Assembly: GCA_950295325.1 (NCBI GenBank)
Contig: OX485804.1
Location: 52,006,429-52,070,428 of the forward strand
DNA length: 64,000 nucleotides
Source: Polytrichum commune
Taxonomy: Eukaryota; Streptophyta; Polytrichopsida; Polytrichales; Polytrichaceae
Direction of reading: 5' to 3'
The stretch's first letter is position 1. Each line of letters opens with the position of its first letter. Below, piece after piece: positions 25,301-34,599 of the stretch. The translations under genes and the position numbers were made by a program. The notes below the pieces were generated by a model that saw nothing but the letters and a program-made list of their open reading frames with translations, did no database searches and was not told where the DNA came from.

Positions 25301-25427
25301 GCTTAGACGGGTTCGAGGGATCTGCGAGGACATCAGGTTGAGCTTTCTGTTTAGCTGAATTCCTTCTAGCCAAGGCTGCAGCTCGGTTTGCCTCCATACG
25401 CCGCTTCTGTTCTTCATTTACCTTCAT
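13358..25427 (-). CDS. ZRANB3: ZRANB3-type SNF2 helicase with HNH nuclease
   Basis: Likely fork-remodelling annealing helicase/endonuclease; Arabidopsis has a similar SNF2-HNH protein. Exons, all GT-AG and phase-consistent: 25122-25427, 23967-24314, 23691-23823, 22471-22646, 22242-22315, 21603-21638, 21386-21485, 21193-21252, 20153-20596, 19871-19972, 19600-19710, 19348-19413, 19096-19185, 18443-18730, 17954-18265, 17247-17285, 16953-17140, 16542-16644, 16075-16220, 15555-15634, 15042-15223, 13358-14779. They encode 1601 residues. MKVNEEQKRRMEANRAAALA is a typical N-terminus. Motifs: Walker A DEMGVGKT (~209-216), DESH box in exon 4, SGTP in exon 5, second lobe ending AEDRAHRRGQ. Cysteines at 950, 953 and 957 plus later Cys pairs form a zinc-binding stretch. 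The HNH domain has WHADHI (1055-1060) and CVVCH (1079-1083). A repeat-built tail (1129-1601) is unlike known homologues. Ends of the untranslated regions were not determined. Confidence 0.9.
13547..14698 (-). repeat. Coding tandem repeat, about eight ~144-bp units
   Basis: The last helicase exon consists mostly of degenerate ~48-residue units, each opening with a form of ELLDIKVAGS-YSAS, passing through TKPT-VA-DLQKH and ending near STKSIHSS. Six are full length and two are shortened. The units are Ser/Thr-rich, probably disordered, and have diverged while staying open. Confidence 0.8.
15019..15041 (+). repeat. Interstitial telomere-like TTTAGGG tract
   Basis: About three TTTAGGG units (plant telomere type) sit in helicase intron 21, directly touching its 5' splice site on the minus strand (donor GTAAAC). 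Confidence 0.7.
17321..17808. mobile_element. MITE in helicase intron 15
   Basis: The ends AAGGTGCGCTTGCACACAAC and, inverted, AAATGCCTTTACACACAATC match imperfectly. The interior is rich in (CAACTA)n. A copy in opposite orientation is at 23196-23652; they share, for example, CCAAAGCATGGGGAGAG. The target duplication is unresolved. Confidence 0.65.
21735..22135. repeat. Dispersed repeat in helicase intron 5
   Basis: This shares order and sequence blocks with 63555-63945 in the same orientation: GACTTTTTGTC, GGTGCATGCTT-GGAGGTAGT, GAAGAGCAA-CTA, CACCTCTTG, TTCTTCATTC, CCAAAAACTTAC-like blocks. Homology is clear but diverged; no termini were identified. Confidence 0.6.
23196..23652. mobile_element. 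MITE in helicase intron 3
   Basis: An inverted-orientation copy of the 17321-17808 element. The ends are AAAGTGCGTTTCCACACACT and, inverted, CAAGGTGCATTTACACACGA. No coding capacity. Confidence 0.65.
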
Positions 25428-25618
25428 TTTGTGAGGGACACACTTCACATACTTATAAACTTCATAATGCGCTTGTTGGTTGCTCCTGTTGTGGAGGTCA
25501 CTAATGAATGTGGCAAGATCCAAGTAGCCATTGATTTGGTCCCAAAAATACCGAAATTGCTGTCATGATCCTCGATCTTTCGGACGAGCTTCTCGACTCT
25601 GTGGTTTTCATCGAGAAG

Positions 25619-25650
<32 letters not shown>

Positions 25651-26788
25651 CCATGTCTATTGAATGGCTTTCGTCGTCAGGACATAAGGGTGTGATTGTT
25701 GCCATGCAAGATCCGCCTCCAAATTTGGCGCTTCTGCGTCACAATCAAGGAGAACGGTATAAGAGGTCTCTAAATCTGACAGCCACTCAAGGTAAACCAC
25801 ACTCAGATCGGACCGACCATGGCCTATTTATCGGTTAGGAAACTCTGGCGTTTGTGATAGAGAGATAGAAATCTATAAGGCATTGAAGTAGACCTGGACT
25901 CGTGTTTGCATTCACATTCCTCTACCTGGCTGCAAAATGTACCCCCAGTAAGGGATACATTTCCGAACAATTAGCTGTGCAAGCAATTTTGACAATTTTC
26001 TCATTGCTGCGACCCAGGCAACACATCCGAAATATCGAGCAACCCACGAGCTCAACATTAGCAGGTCTTTCGATACACTCAGCTTTGAGAATCGCCAATC
26101 CCGCTTTCCCAATGACCATACCCCAACCACCCAGACAATGGGAAGCAAATTGACAAGTGGCAATTCATAAATTCGTGAACGCAAGTGGCAATCTCTAGCC
26201 ATCCGCATCACCATGCCAATATTACTACTTCAAACTGTAGAGAAGTAATTAGTTCACATCTACAGTATATCATCCAGTGTTATATAATCCTTATCTAACA
26301 AATGTGAAGGGAGAAAGTGCCAATACAACGCTTTGACGTTATCATAACTTCAGTTTTGCAATTCATGCTGAATGAACAGGTTCCCTCGTCACTGCTATGT
26401 TTCCATGCCACTATAATCTGCTAAGAATTCGAAATTTGCATTAAAGGAACTTCCATATCCAGGAATGCCAATGAACCTATAGGTTCGCCATGCCCAACCA
26501 CCTAACCCTCCGAGCAAACTGCGAGGAGTGGCCATTCAAAAATTCAAGTGGCATTCTCTAGCCTAACCACACGACCATGCCAATTTTCACTACAGCAGCT
26601 TCCGGAGATCACGAGGCCCGTCTAGGCCTCTTTCTGTTCCACATTGCTTGCTAGGTATTAGTTGCAAATAAATGCATACCATCTCGGAAATCGTCATGGT
26701 GCAAAAACCTCTCAGCTCCTGGAAATCGAGGGAAAGGAAATCTGTGTGTTTATCCATCTGCAGAACATCATTCCAGTGCTACGAATGA

Positions 26789-26824
<36 letters not shown>

Positions 26825-28129
26825 TCGAGGATCACGAGGCCAGAGAGCGCATTGTGTTGCTTGTTTAATGGATGGATGAGTGGATGGATTGGTCTCGACA
26901 ATGCACCAATTCGTGTAATGTGAGAAAACCCACCTTCAACTGCAAAGTAGGAGCCTCGGTTAGCATCATTGCGAAGCGGAACCTCCATTTCCAGTGCATC
27001 AGCCAAAAACGACAATGGCGCCTGCGGAGGAGGAAGCATGGCAGAACAGAGAAGAAGCGCCTTGGAGAAGGAACTTTACCGTTGGGAGCTGACCTTCATT
27101 CGTCCTACTATCATCCATCCAGCTTATGTCATCTTTGGATGAAACTCATATTGTGGTTTTATCAGAAGGGGGCCAAAGGATTCATGGTGTCTGCGTAAAT
27201 CTCATCCGGTAAGCTTAGTCTGAGGGCTTTCTCAACTATAAATTTCTCAACAATGAGTACGAGTGTATTAAAAGCAACTCTTGTCAGTGTGACCCCAATG
27301 CAAAACAAAATCATTGTTGCTTGTCTTCCTGTAAATCATACGCTCGCCATTGAAATTGGTTGGTGGTTGACTATCGCAATCCCTACACATAGCAGATTTT
27401 GTCATTTTTTTCTCATATAATAAAGTTATCTTTAAAGTTGTTGGCTTTGAAGGCCTGACTTTGAGCTTGAATCTTGAGTCCGCCTTGCTCACTTATTTGG
27501 GGGATCCATTATCGGCAAAGTTAGTCTTTACCACGTTGCCAACCACCTAGCCTCACAGCCGCCTACGCTAGCCCACGCTACTTTCAAACTTTGTCAGCAC
27601 TATCAGGTTTGTTCCCATTTGCTTTCCCAAAGAACTTTGCATTCCGTTGCATGAAGGCTTCAGACCATCGCACTTTCTACATTTTCGACATTCACAAGGT
27701 TGAGCTCTCTACAAGATTTAGGGTTCTCCACTTAGTGGATGGTCCGTCATCAATATTCATACACATTAATGCAACTTTTTGCATGGATTATGTAACTTCG
27801 AATAGTAGTGACACTAAATACCATGAACGGTGTAGCCTAATAGTATTTAGCTGCATCACAAAGTTTTGGGGGTAAGTGTTCACAACACATAAGGTAGAAG
27901 CACCCAATTCCAACACCAATTTTTCTCCAAGGTGGGCAACTATGTACCTCAACAAGAACACTAATTGTATTATTCTAAGGATTGCAAACACAACTCATTG
28001 CTTACTAAAAACATAATCTTAATGATCACCATTGTTCATTTTGAGAGAGCCTAGGTCACTTTTAGAAAGATCAAGTGAGGTTTGTTGAATGATATAGCCA
28101 GTGAGCCGGTGGCCGGCACATGCCATCAC
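25428..28129. other. Helicase upstream region and gene-free spacer
   Basis: This holds the helicase promoter and leader. A (CAT)n microsatellite lies at 25619-25650 and a (GA)n run at 26789-26820. The stretch 26236-26425 resembles 59634-59815. No other gene was recognised. Confidence 0.5.
26236..26425. repeat. Dispersed repeat, copy 1
   Basis: It matches 59634-59815 in the same orientation: CATCCAGTGTT, TAATCC, ATACAAC-TTTGA and GACAGGTTCC-like blocks in the same order. Two diverged copies of an unknown non-coding repeat. Confidence 0.5.
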
Positions 28130-28925
28130 TAGTTTCCCAGACATCGCATAAACATGTCATTTACAATGGAGGCATTACGAGTCCATGAGAAAACCCAACT
28201 TTTTATGAGTGTAGTTTCTTCACTAGCCCATCGAGATGATGCTCATCAAGGTATTGATAATATAAAGATACAACAAATCATTATACACTCTAAACTCCGT
28301 AGTATCACACCTATGGCAACCAAAGTGCACATAAAATTATGGAGTTTTGTAGCATTAACATGGATGCGTGATACTATAGAATTAGTGTAGCATGTGACAT
28401 TATGGAATAACACAAAGGACATGTGAGGACAAATTGAATTCGTTCTCCCATCACCTACGCTATTGTGGTCCACTCCACTTGACCTTCCTGGGCGATGTGG
28501 CGGGCGCATGCACCAACATTCAGCAAGTGGCATAAGAAGAAGAAAAAAAAAATTAAAAATAAGAAGGTGACACTCCACATGTTGACATATGGCGCAATGC
28601 GAGGGTGTAGGTTAACTTCTTTGATGGTTTGCATTAATGACAAATTTTGTGATATAAGGGAGAAAAAATATGACAATAAGGAGTGAGATTTGAACTACAA
28701 ACATATGTTCCCTAGGGTTTTGGGATATTAGAGAATGTGTGACATTACGGAGGTCGATATTACGGAGTTTAGGGTGTATCTTGAATTTCACTAATCACCC
28801 TAAACATGAAGTGGTCAGCAGGAAGCAGTGCAAGTGAATCTGCAGAGAAAGAGTCGATGGAAGATTCCATACTTCATGTGATTAAAAGAATAGGTTCCTT
28901 TGCAGTTAAGAGCCTGTAGATAAGA
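28130..28925 (-). pseudogene. Degraded copy of helicase exon 14/intron 14 region
   Basis: Blocks at 28140-28283 match helicase intron 14 (AACCCAACTTT, GAGTGTAGTTTCTTCAC, GATACAACAAATCATTA). After a MITE, 28779-28925 continues into sequence like exon 14 (TTCCATACTTC) and its upstream intron (TTAAGAGCCTGTAGAT). Because introns are included, this is a DNA-level duplication and not a retrocopy. Exon 15 homology to the left is faint. It cannot encode anything. Confidence 0.65.
28286..28776. mobile_element. Tc1/mariner-type MITE in helicase pseudogene
   Basis: Inverted ends CACTCTAAACTCCGTA and TACGGAGTTTAGGGTG, with TA on both sides (28284-28285, 28777-28778). Removing the element and one TA restores a sequence collinear with parental helicase intron 14 near 18415-18435. 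Confidence 0.75.
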
Positions 28926-29379
28926 AGAAGAAGAAGAAGAAACATTTGTAGGGGGAGTATGCAACTACTCCCCTCCAATTTGCATTCACCTAGGAATAGA
29001 AGTGTTTGCAATGTATTTAGCACCCAAAAACAAAAGTTGGAACTGTGTCATTAAGTTGATTTGGTAAACATTGTGTCTGGTACCTAATGATTTGGGCGAA
29101 TCGAATACTCGTTCTTTGTTGGATGCCTAAACCCTTGCCTCCAAGGAACCAATGTACGGGTTGGTTCACCCCGGCTGTACCTAATGTGGTAAGCCAATCC
29201 ATAGAAATCAAACTATATATACTACATGGACGACAATGTTTCATACGACATTATGGTTCAATTATATTTGGAGGGAGCTTTCTATTTTTTCAACATTGCT
29301 ACAAACAAAGAGAAATTCTGTCGCAACCCTTGCTAAGCCCCCTTGACAATCTTGCCAATTTTCAATTTTAGCAAAGGTT
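28926..29379. other. Spacer, no feature seen
   Basis: Only an (AAG)n run near 28922-28941 is evident. Confidence 0.5.
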
Positions 29380-30290
29380 ATGAGCACTAACCATTCGCAT
29401 TCCGCCATGCTAATGGTTAGCTCCTCCTACCCCGGACCTTATGGTTCATAGGAGGGAACCAACCCTCCTACTTTGCTTTCGGGACTCACCCCTTAATCGG
29501 TCACCCATTTCTTCGATGTGGACTTCCATCCATGGAAGTCCAATCCTATGTTGATCATCGTATTGCCGGAGCAACACTACAACAACCCGAACCATACTAG
29601 GCAACTATGGCCTCACAATGGGCCAAAGCCCATGGAGGCCGTGCCGTTCAACCTCGGGTGGGTGAGGCCACACCACCTCACCCATATAAGCCTCTAGGAC
29701 TCTCCGCGGGGCCCCTACCCCACCGTCAAGAGACCTCTTGTCTCTCTACCAAGAGTTGGGGCCAAGTGGACATTTTCCTTTAGCTGCTGGGCCTGGAACC
29801 CCCCCAGCAGCTTCAGACCATCATAACTTCCTTGTATGATATCTGATCATAACAACCAACCACTCCATCTTCATCTACGCTTCACGTAGATGCCGATGGA
29901 CTCCTCACTTGCCCTATTCAGGCAAGTCTTGAGGAAGTTATGCCTGTTTGAACCTTGGCAGTCCCGGGAATCACTCCCAGGCACTGCTGTACCAGGGCGC
30001 TGTCCTGGGACAGCGCCCCACTCAAATGGCCATAACTCCTAGCTCACACCTCCGCTTGAGGTGATCTTGAGCATTCTAGAATCACCACGCCATGAGCTAC
30101 GCATAGATCATGGCCTTACCCTCATGCCTCCTAGTCTCCGTGGGTGGGAGGCGTTCCCAACGCCCGGGGCCCTCACCCACACTAGGATCACTTGGGCCCT
30201 CTCACCAACGGCGTCACAAGTCCCGGGTGTCACTCCGGGGTCCCCCTTGTGCCCATGGTGTTTCGGGCACTCCTCATGGAGAGGTGCGCG
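29380..30290. other. GC-rich non-coding block, possible LTR fragment
   Basis: It is much richer in C and G than its surroundings and has no sustained open frame. It contains ACCCATATAAGCCTC, which could be a promoter-like TATA region, and a perfect hairpin at 29995-30018 (11-bp arms, 2-base loop). The C-rich sequence recalls plant LTRs, but no second copy or terminal TG/CA pair could be shown. It abuts the LINE remnant. Confidence 0.3.
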
Positions 30291-33200
30291 ACAAATTCCA
30301 ACCTACTGGACACATAGCAAAACCATCCTATTGCACAAAAAAATGACCCCATACACCTTGCCAACTTTAGGCCGATTGCATTGGCCAACACTATATATAA
30401 ATTATTCACTAGTATCATAATGATTCTCTTCACAAGTTACAGCGAACAACATAAAATATTACACTTCAGCCAAGAAGACTTCCGGCCTCAACGAAACATA
30501 TCCCGACAAATTCAAATGATCTTAACAGCCCTAGAAGATGCAAGACTCGCCACCAAGGACATCTATCCACCTACATCGACTTTCGTAATGCCTTCGGATC
30601 CATTGACCACGCAAGACTATTTGCCCTCATGGAAGACCTAGGTTTTCCCCTAGACGTAGTGAAAATAGTCGAAAACATATACAAAAATTCCACTACATCC
30701 TTCACCAGCAACAACTTTGGAACAACACGCCCAATAACAATAAGCGGAGGCACCATACAAGGAAACACCCTTAGTCCATATTTATTTATCATATTTCTAG
30801 TATCTCTACTCCGTTGGTTAGAAATGACAACTTGGGGTATCACTTTAACACGTCCACATCCACATGCACCACCACAGCATATGCAGACGACCTAGCCATA
30901 ATATCCGACAACATACAATACATCCAACCCCAAATCAAGCTACAAAAATTTGCAGAATGGTCACATATGGACCTCAACCTCTCAAAATGTGTCATCACAA
31001 GATGCCCCAACAAATCGAAACTCAAACCTAACACATTCAAAGCATACATCCAATCACAAAATATCACATACAACACCAAAAGCTTCCCAACCCTAACACA
31101 AAACGAATTATATACATACATAGGCATTCAACTAGTACCCTCCCTCAAATGGAACCTACAAAGAGAAATCACACTCCAAAAAACTAAACAACAATGTAAA
31201 CTACTAACCCTATCTCCAACCAGCCTCAAATAAAAAATTAAAATCCTAAATACAGTCATAAAGCCCCACATAACATACGCATATTACGCGGTACCTTTCT
31301 CCAAACCAGACATTATGAAACTAACCAAAGAAATCTGCAACATACCCAAAAACACCGCTAACATCTTTACCCACCTCCCACATGACAACTTTGGCATAAG
31401 CATATCCTCTCTTCTACCAGACTACATACACTGTATAGGCCAACAACTAATACAAGCCTTCAATGACCCAAGATAATTGGGTATTATATACCAAGGTCTA
31501 GCCAAATATATAGCATCCAAATACGAGAGTTCATTACACCTCCCTAAATTCAAACAACAGGCATGCACAAGATCACCCATAGCCAGAACTCTCTTTCTGC
31601 TCGAAAGAGAATATGAAATACATGTTACCACTGCTAACCGTGCATTCCCCCTAAAAAAAACCCCGCTAGAACATACATGAACATCCAACCCAATATACAT
31701 CAACCTCCCCGAGAACTCCAAAAAAAAATCCCAAAAATACCTAGACAAACAATACACACATGGAATCACAATACTATCACAAATCCAAAACAAAGACACC
31801 ATGGCCATAATTACACCCGAGGAATTCCAAAGCACACACAAACACATATCCAAAACCATTAAGGAAGCCCTACAACAAGCCACAATAATAATTCCTATTA
31901 CACCAAAACCCACCCCTCACACAAACCACTCCCAGCCACCACAACAAATACCCACAAATACCAACCTTGACTATCACCACCCCCCACAACACACCCTAGG
32001 ACGAGCAATTCACGCAATAACCAATGAAAAATCCACTACTAGAAGAGACAAATGGGGCACACAAGCCCTCAAGAAAAAATACCTATGTCAATGGCTAACC
32101 ACACAAGGCACCACCCACCAATGGCACCTAGAAGAGGACCTCCTACACCTAGACAACATCCTACTAGAACACAACTTCTAACTTCTAACACAATATCACA
32201 ACACCACCAACAAACAAAAAGCCACCCAAACATATGCCAACTACCTTAACCACACCCAAACAAAAGACAAAAAAAATACATACATCCCCCCCTTAGAATT
32301 ACCAACCTCAAAACATACACGCAAGAATGTAACCCGGATAAGGATATCCTTACCACCAAAACAACCATACAAACACAAGCCTCAGAATCCCACATATACG
32401 ACCAAAATGGAAAATCCATAGCCACCATCAATACAGAAAGACTACAATAGCTATGGACACACTTCTCTCAAAGCAACCCCCTACACTTAACCAACTTCCT
32501 ACAACCGCCCCCACAAGATTTTGAAACCGAAATACTATGGCTCATACAAAGATACATAACCATATTCCCCAAGAGAAAACCAAAACACATACAACCTAAC
32601 AACCAACACCACATACTACACCCCGAAATTACCAAAATACTAATAGACACCTTCAAAATCACACACTCATACTACTCATCCCCCCTTACTTGCCCTATGC
32701 AACTCACAAAACATAACTCACCGCATACCCGAGACATATTATTTGGATCTCTAGGACACGTACACTCCTCCAGATGGAATGGCATCGGCCTAGCATTCCC
32801 CACGGACCACAATACGACCCTAGAGGTCATCCATTAGGCTAGAATGGCCGCCAAAGAAGACACACAAACCAACACCATATTAATAGTAAACCACAATGAC
32901 TGGACACCACAACAACTACCTATCACCTCAAGCGCGGATATTCACATATTAGCAACCATCCCACCACATACCATACAATTTAACCCCACGCCAGAATGGC
33001 CAAAATACCACCATTACACAGAACCATCACTGACATCCATCATATACATACACAACCAAATAAGTCCAACAATGAACCCACAACTCCCACAAGACCTAAA
33101 TAAAGTCCTAAAAAGAACCACGAACACACACATAGAGACATATCCCATCAAACCCACCCCCAAAACATACAACATTAAATTTTCCAAGGCAAACCCTAAA
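30290..33200 (+). pseudogene. LINE reverse transcriptase remnant
   Basis: Split over shifted frames: NFRPIALANTIYKLFTSI (RT start), IDFRNAFGSID (motif A), GGTIQGNTLSPYLF (motif B) and AYADDLAIISD (catalytic YADD, about 30887-30920). This is the order in LINE-type non-LTR retrotransposons. Frameshifts lie near 30570 and 30840, and stops occur at 31231 and later, so it is inactive. No endonuclease domain precedes the RT, implying a 5' truncation near the GC-rich block. The sense strand is strikingly poor in G: 31861-31920 has 4 G and 22 C. A conserved-looking block at 32660-33090, broken by one in-frame TAG, follows the RT; I cannot identify it. Confidence 0.75.
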
Positions 33201-33210
33201 CCTTGTTCCC

Positions 33211-33359
33211 AAGTTAAAGTTTGATGAGTAAAATGTTTACTTTCCTAATTGGGGTGAAAATGACAGAATTGAATCCTTTAAGTTGCGGACAAAGATTTCA
33301 ATTCTGTTATTTTCACTCCAATTAGGAAAGTAAACAATTTACTCATCAAACTTTAACTT
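33211..33359. repeat. Near-perfect hairpin, 63-bp arms
   Basis: 33211-33273 and 33297-33359 are inverted copies with three mismatches, around a 23-base loop. Arms begin AAGTTAAAGTTTGATGAG. It resembles a foldback MITE. No target duplication was resolved. Confidence 0.8.
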
Positions 33360-33383
33360 GAATTGGATAACTGACAAACTTCC

Positions 33384-33926
33384 CTATTTCAAATCATACA
33401 ATTGTTGGCGTATGTCCTCTCCATAGTTGCCAAGGAGGAATTGATGGAGAAACAACTCTTTGAATGTACTCCATGTTGAAATAGGTCCTGATCCACAGTT
33501 TTCTCGGTCCCTCTTCAATGTATCAAACCAAACACGAGCTTTGTCTTGAAGGAAAATCACCATAGCCTTGATCTTATCCGCATCCTTGTATTTTGACGGG
33601 AAAAATTCCTCCACTATCAAAATGAAAGACATAACTTCCTTTAGCTTGCAGTTCCGCCCTCCAAAACTAGGTTTCATTGGATACTTTTTCAAGTCGTTCA
33701 AAATATCAACTTCTCCATGAGCAATCCTACTTGGAGAAGACGTAGCACTCGCCTCCACCTCCCTTGAGACAAGTGGTGTAACTGCATGATTTTCTCTTGA
33801 AAGAGGTGGGGAGTAAGGAGTCGTCTCCCTAGGAAGAGGTGGAATTCTAGGTTGTGCAAAACCTTGGCTCAATGCAGCCAAGATTGCCCTTACAATCTAT
33901 TCTTGAAAACCCTCCACATGATCCAT
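33384..33926 (-). pseudogene. LTR-retrotransposon gag fragment
   Basis: It opens MDHVEGFQE then an in-frame TAG (33897-33899), then reads on with a Pro-rich segment, DKIKAMVIFLQDKARVWFDT and TFKELFLHQFL, the core of Ty3-type plant gag proteins. The reading frame breaks at 33384 and nothing of protease, RT or integrase follows. The ATG is five bases downstream of a primer-binding site (33931-33942). It is a dead fragment. Confidence 0.7.
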
Positions 33927-33930
33927 CCCT

Positions 33931-33942
33931 GCTTTGATACCA
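33931..33942 (-). other. Retrotransposon primer-binding site
   Basis: TGGTATCAAAGC on the minus strand matches the initiator-tRNA-Met-complementary consensus TGGTATCAGAGC except one base, and sits directly before the gag start. The LTR should lie at higher coordinates; a short candidate bounded by TGTAA and TTACA is 33947-34050. Confidence 0.6.
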
Positions 33943-34282
33943 ATTTGTAACATACCTCTCACAGGTTTGTCACCAACATTCACAATAACAATTATCAATC
34001 AAAATGATGAGTTGAAGAACTCAATTTTTTTTCCTTGTAACGTCAAATTACAATCATAGACCAAATAGGTCTTAGTCTAAGCTCAACCACCCGACCATAC
34101 GAGAGAGACAAAAAGAATCCTCTCTCCTCCCCCGAGCTTCTTCTTATGCCAAAGGCACTACTTTTACTTTCTACTATCACATATAATAAAAATATACTAT
34201 TCATAGCTCTATCTCTTAGTTCTACTATGAATTTTCTATCTTTGGTTCTTCTAGAACCTTCTTCCATCTTTTAACTCCATCT

Positions 34283-34515
34283 CATTCTTCCAGTTGGAAC
34301 TATCCAATTCCAACTGGATTTATCCATCCCTCCTCCTAGTTGGAATTGTCTAATTCTAACTTGATTCATCCATCCTTTATTCTAGTTGGAACTGTCTAAT
34401 TCCAACTTGATTCATCCATCCTTTATTCTAGTTGGAACTGTCTAATTCCAACTTGGTTCATCCAACCATTCTTCTAGTTAAAACTGTCTAATTCTAACTA
34501 GATCTATCTATTGAT
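34283..34515. repeat. 46-bp minisatellite with a hairpin in each unit
   Basis: Five units start at about 34291, 34338, 34383, 34429 and 34476. Each contains AGTTGGAA-CTGTCTAA-TTCCAACT, so each can fold on itself. More loosely related copies of CTGTCTAA/TTGTCTAACTCC continue to about 34600. Confidence 0.75.
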
Positions 34516-34599
34516 TGAGAGTTGTCTAACTCCAATGAATAGCATTAATCTTTCCAATTTTGGAGTGGTCTAACTCCAGTGCACCTCATCGAGAGTTGT

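Noticed and set aside
29440-29560. Second 5S-like sequence
   Set aside because: Only GGGTGACC is shared; the GATCCCAT and GTTAAGC blocks are absent.
31422-31913. 163-codon minus-strand frame rich in Cys, Leu and Val
   Set aside because: A product of the strong G-poor skew of the LINE; its antisense strand rarely has stops. RT motifs are on the plus strand.
34283-34515. Possible CRISPR-like array
   Set aside because: 46-bp units are directly tandem without spacers, in a plant nuclear genome; it is a minisatellite.
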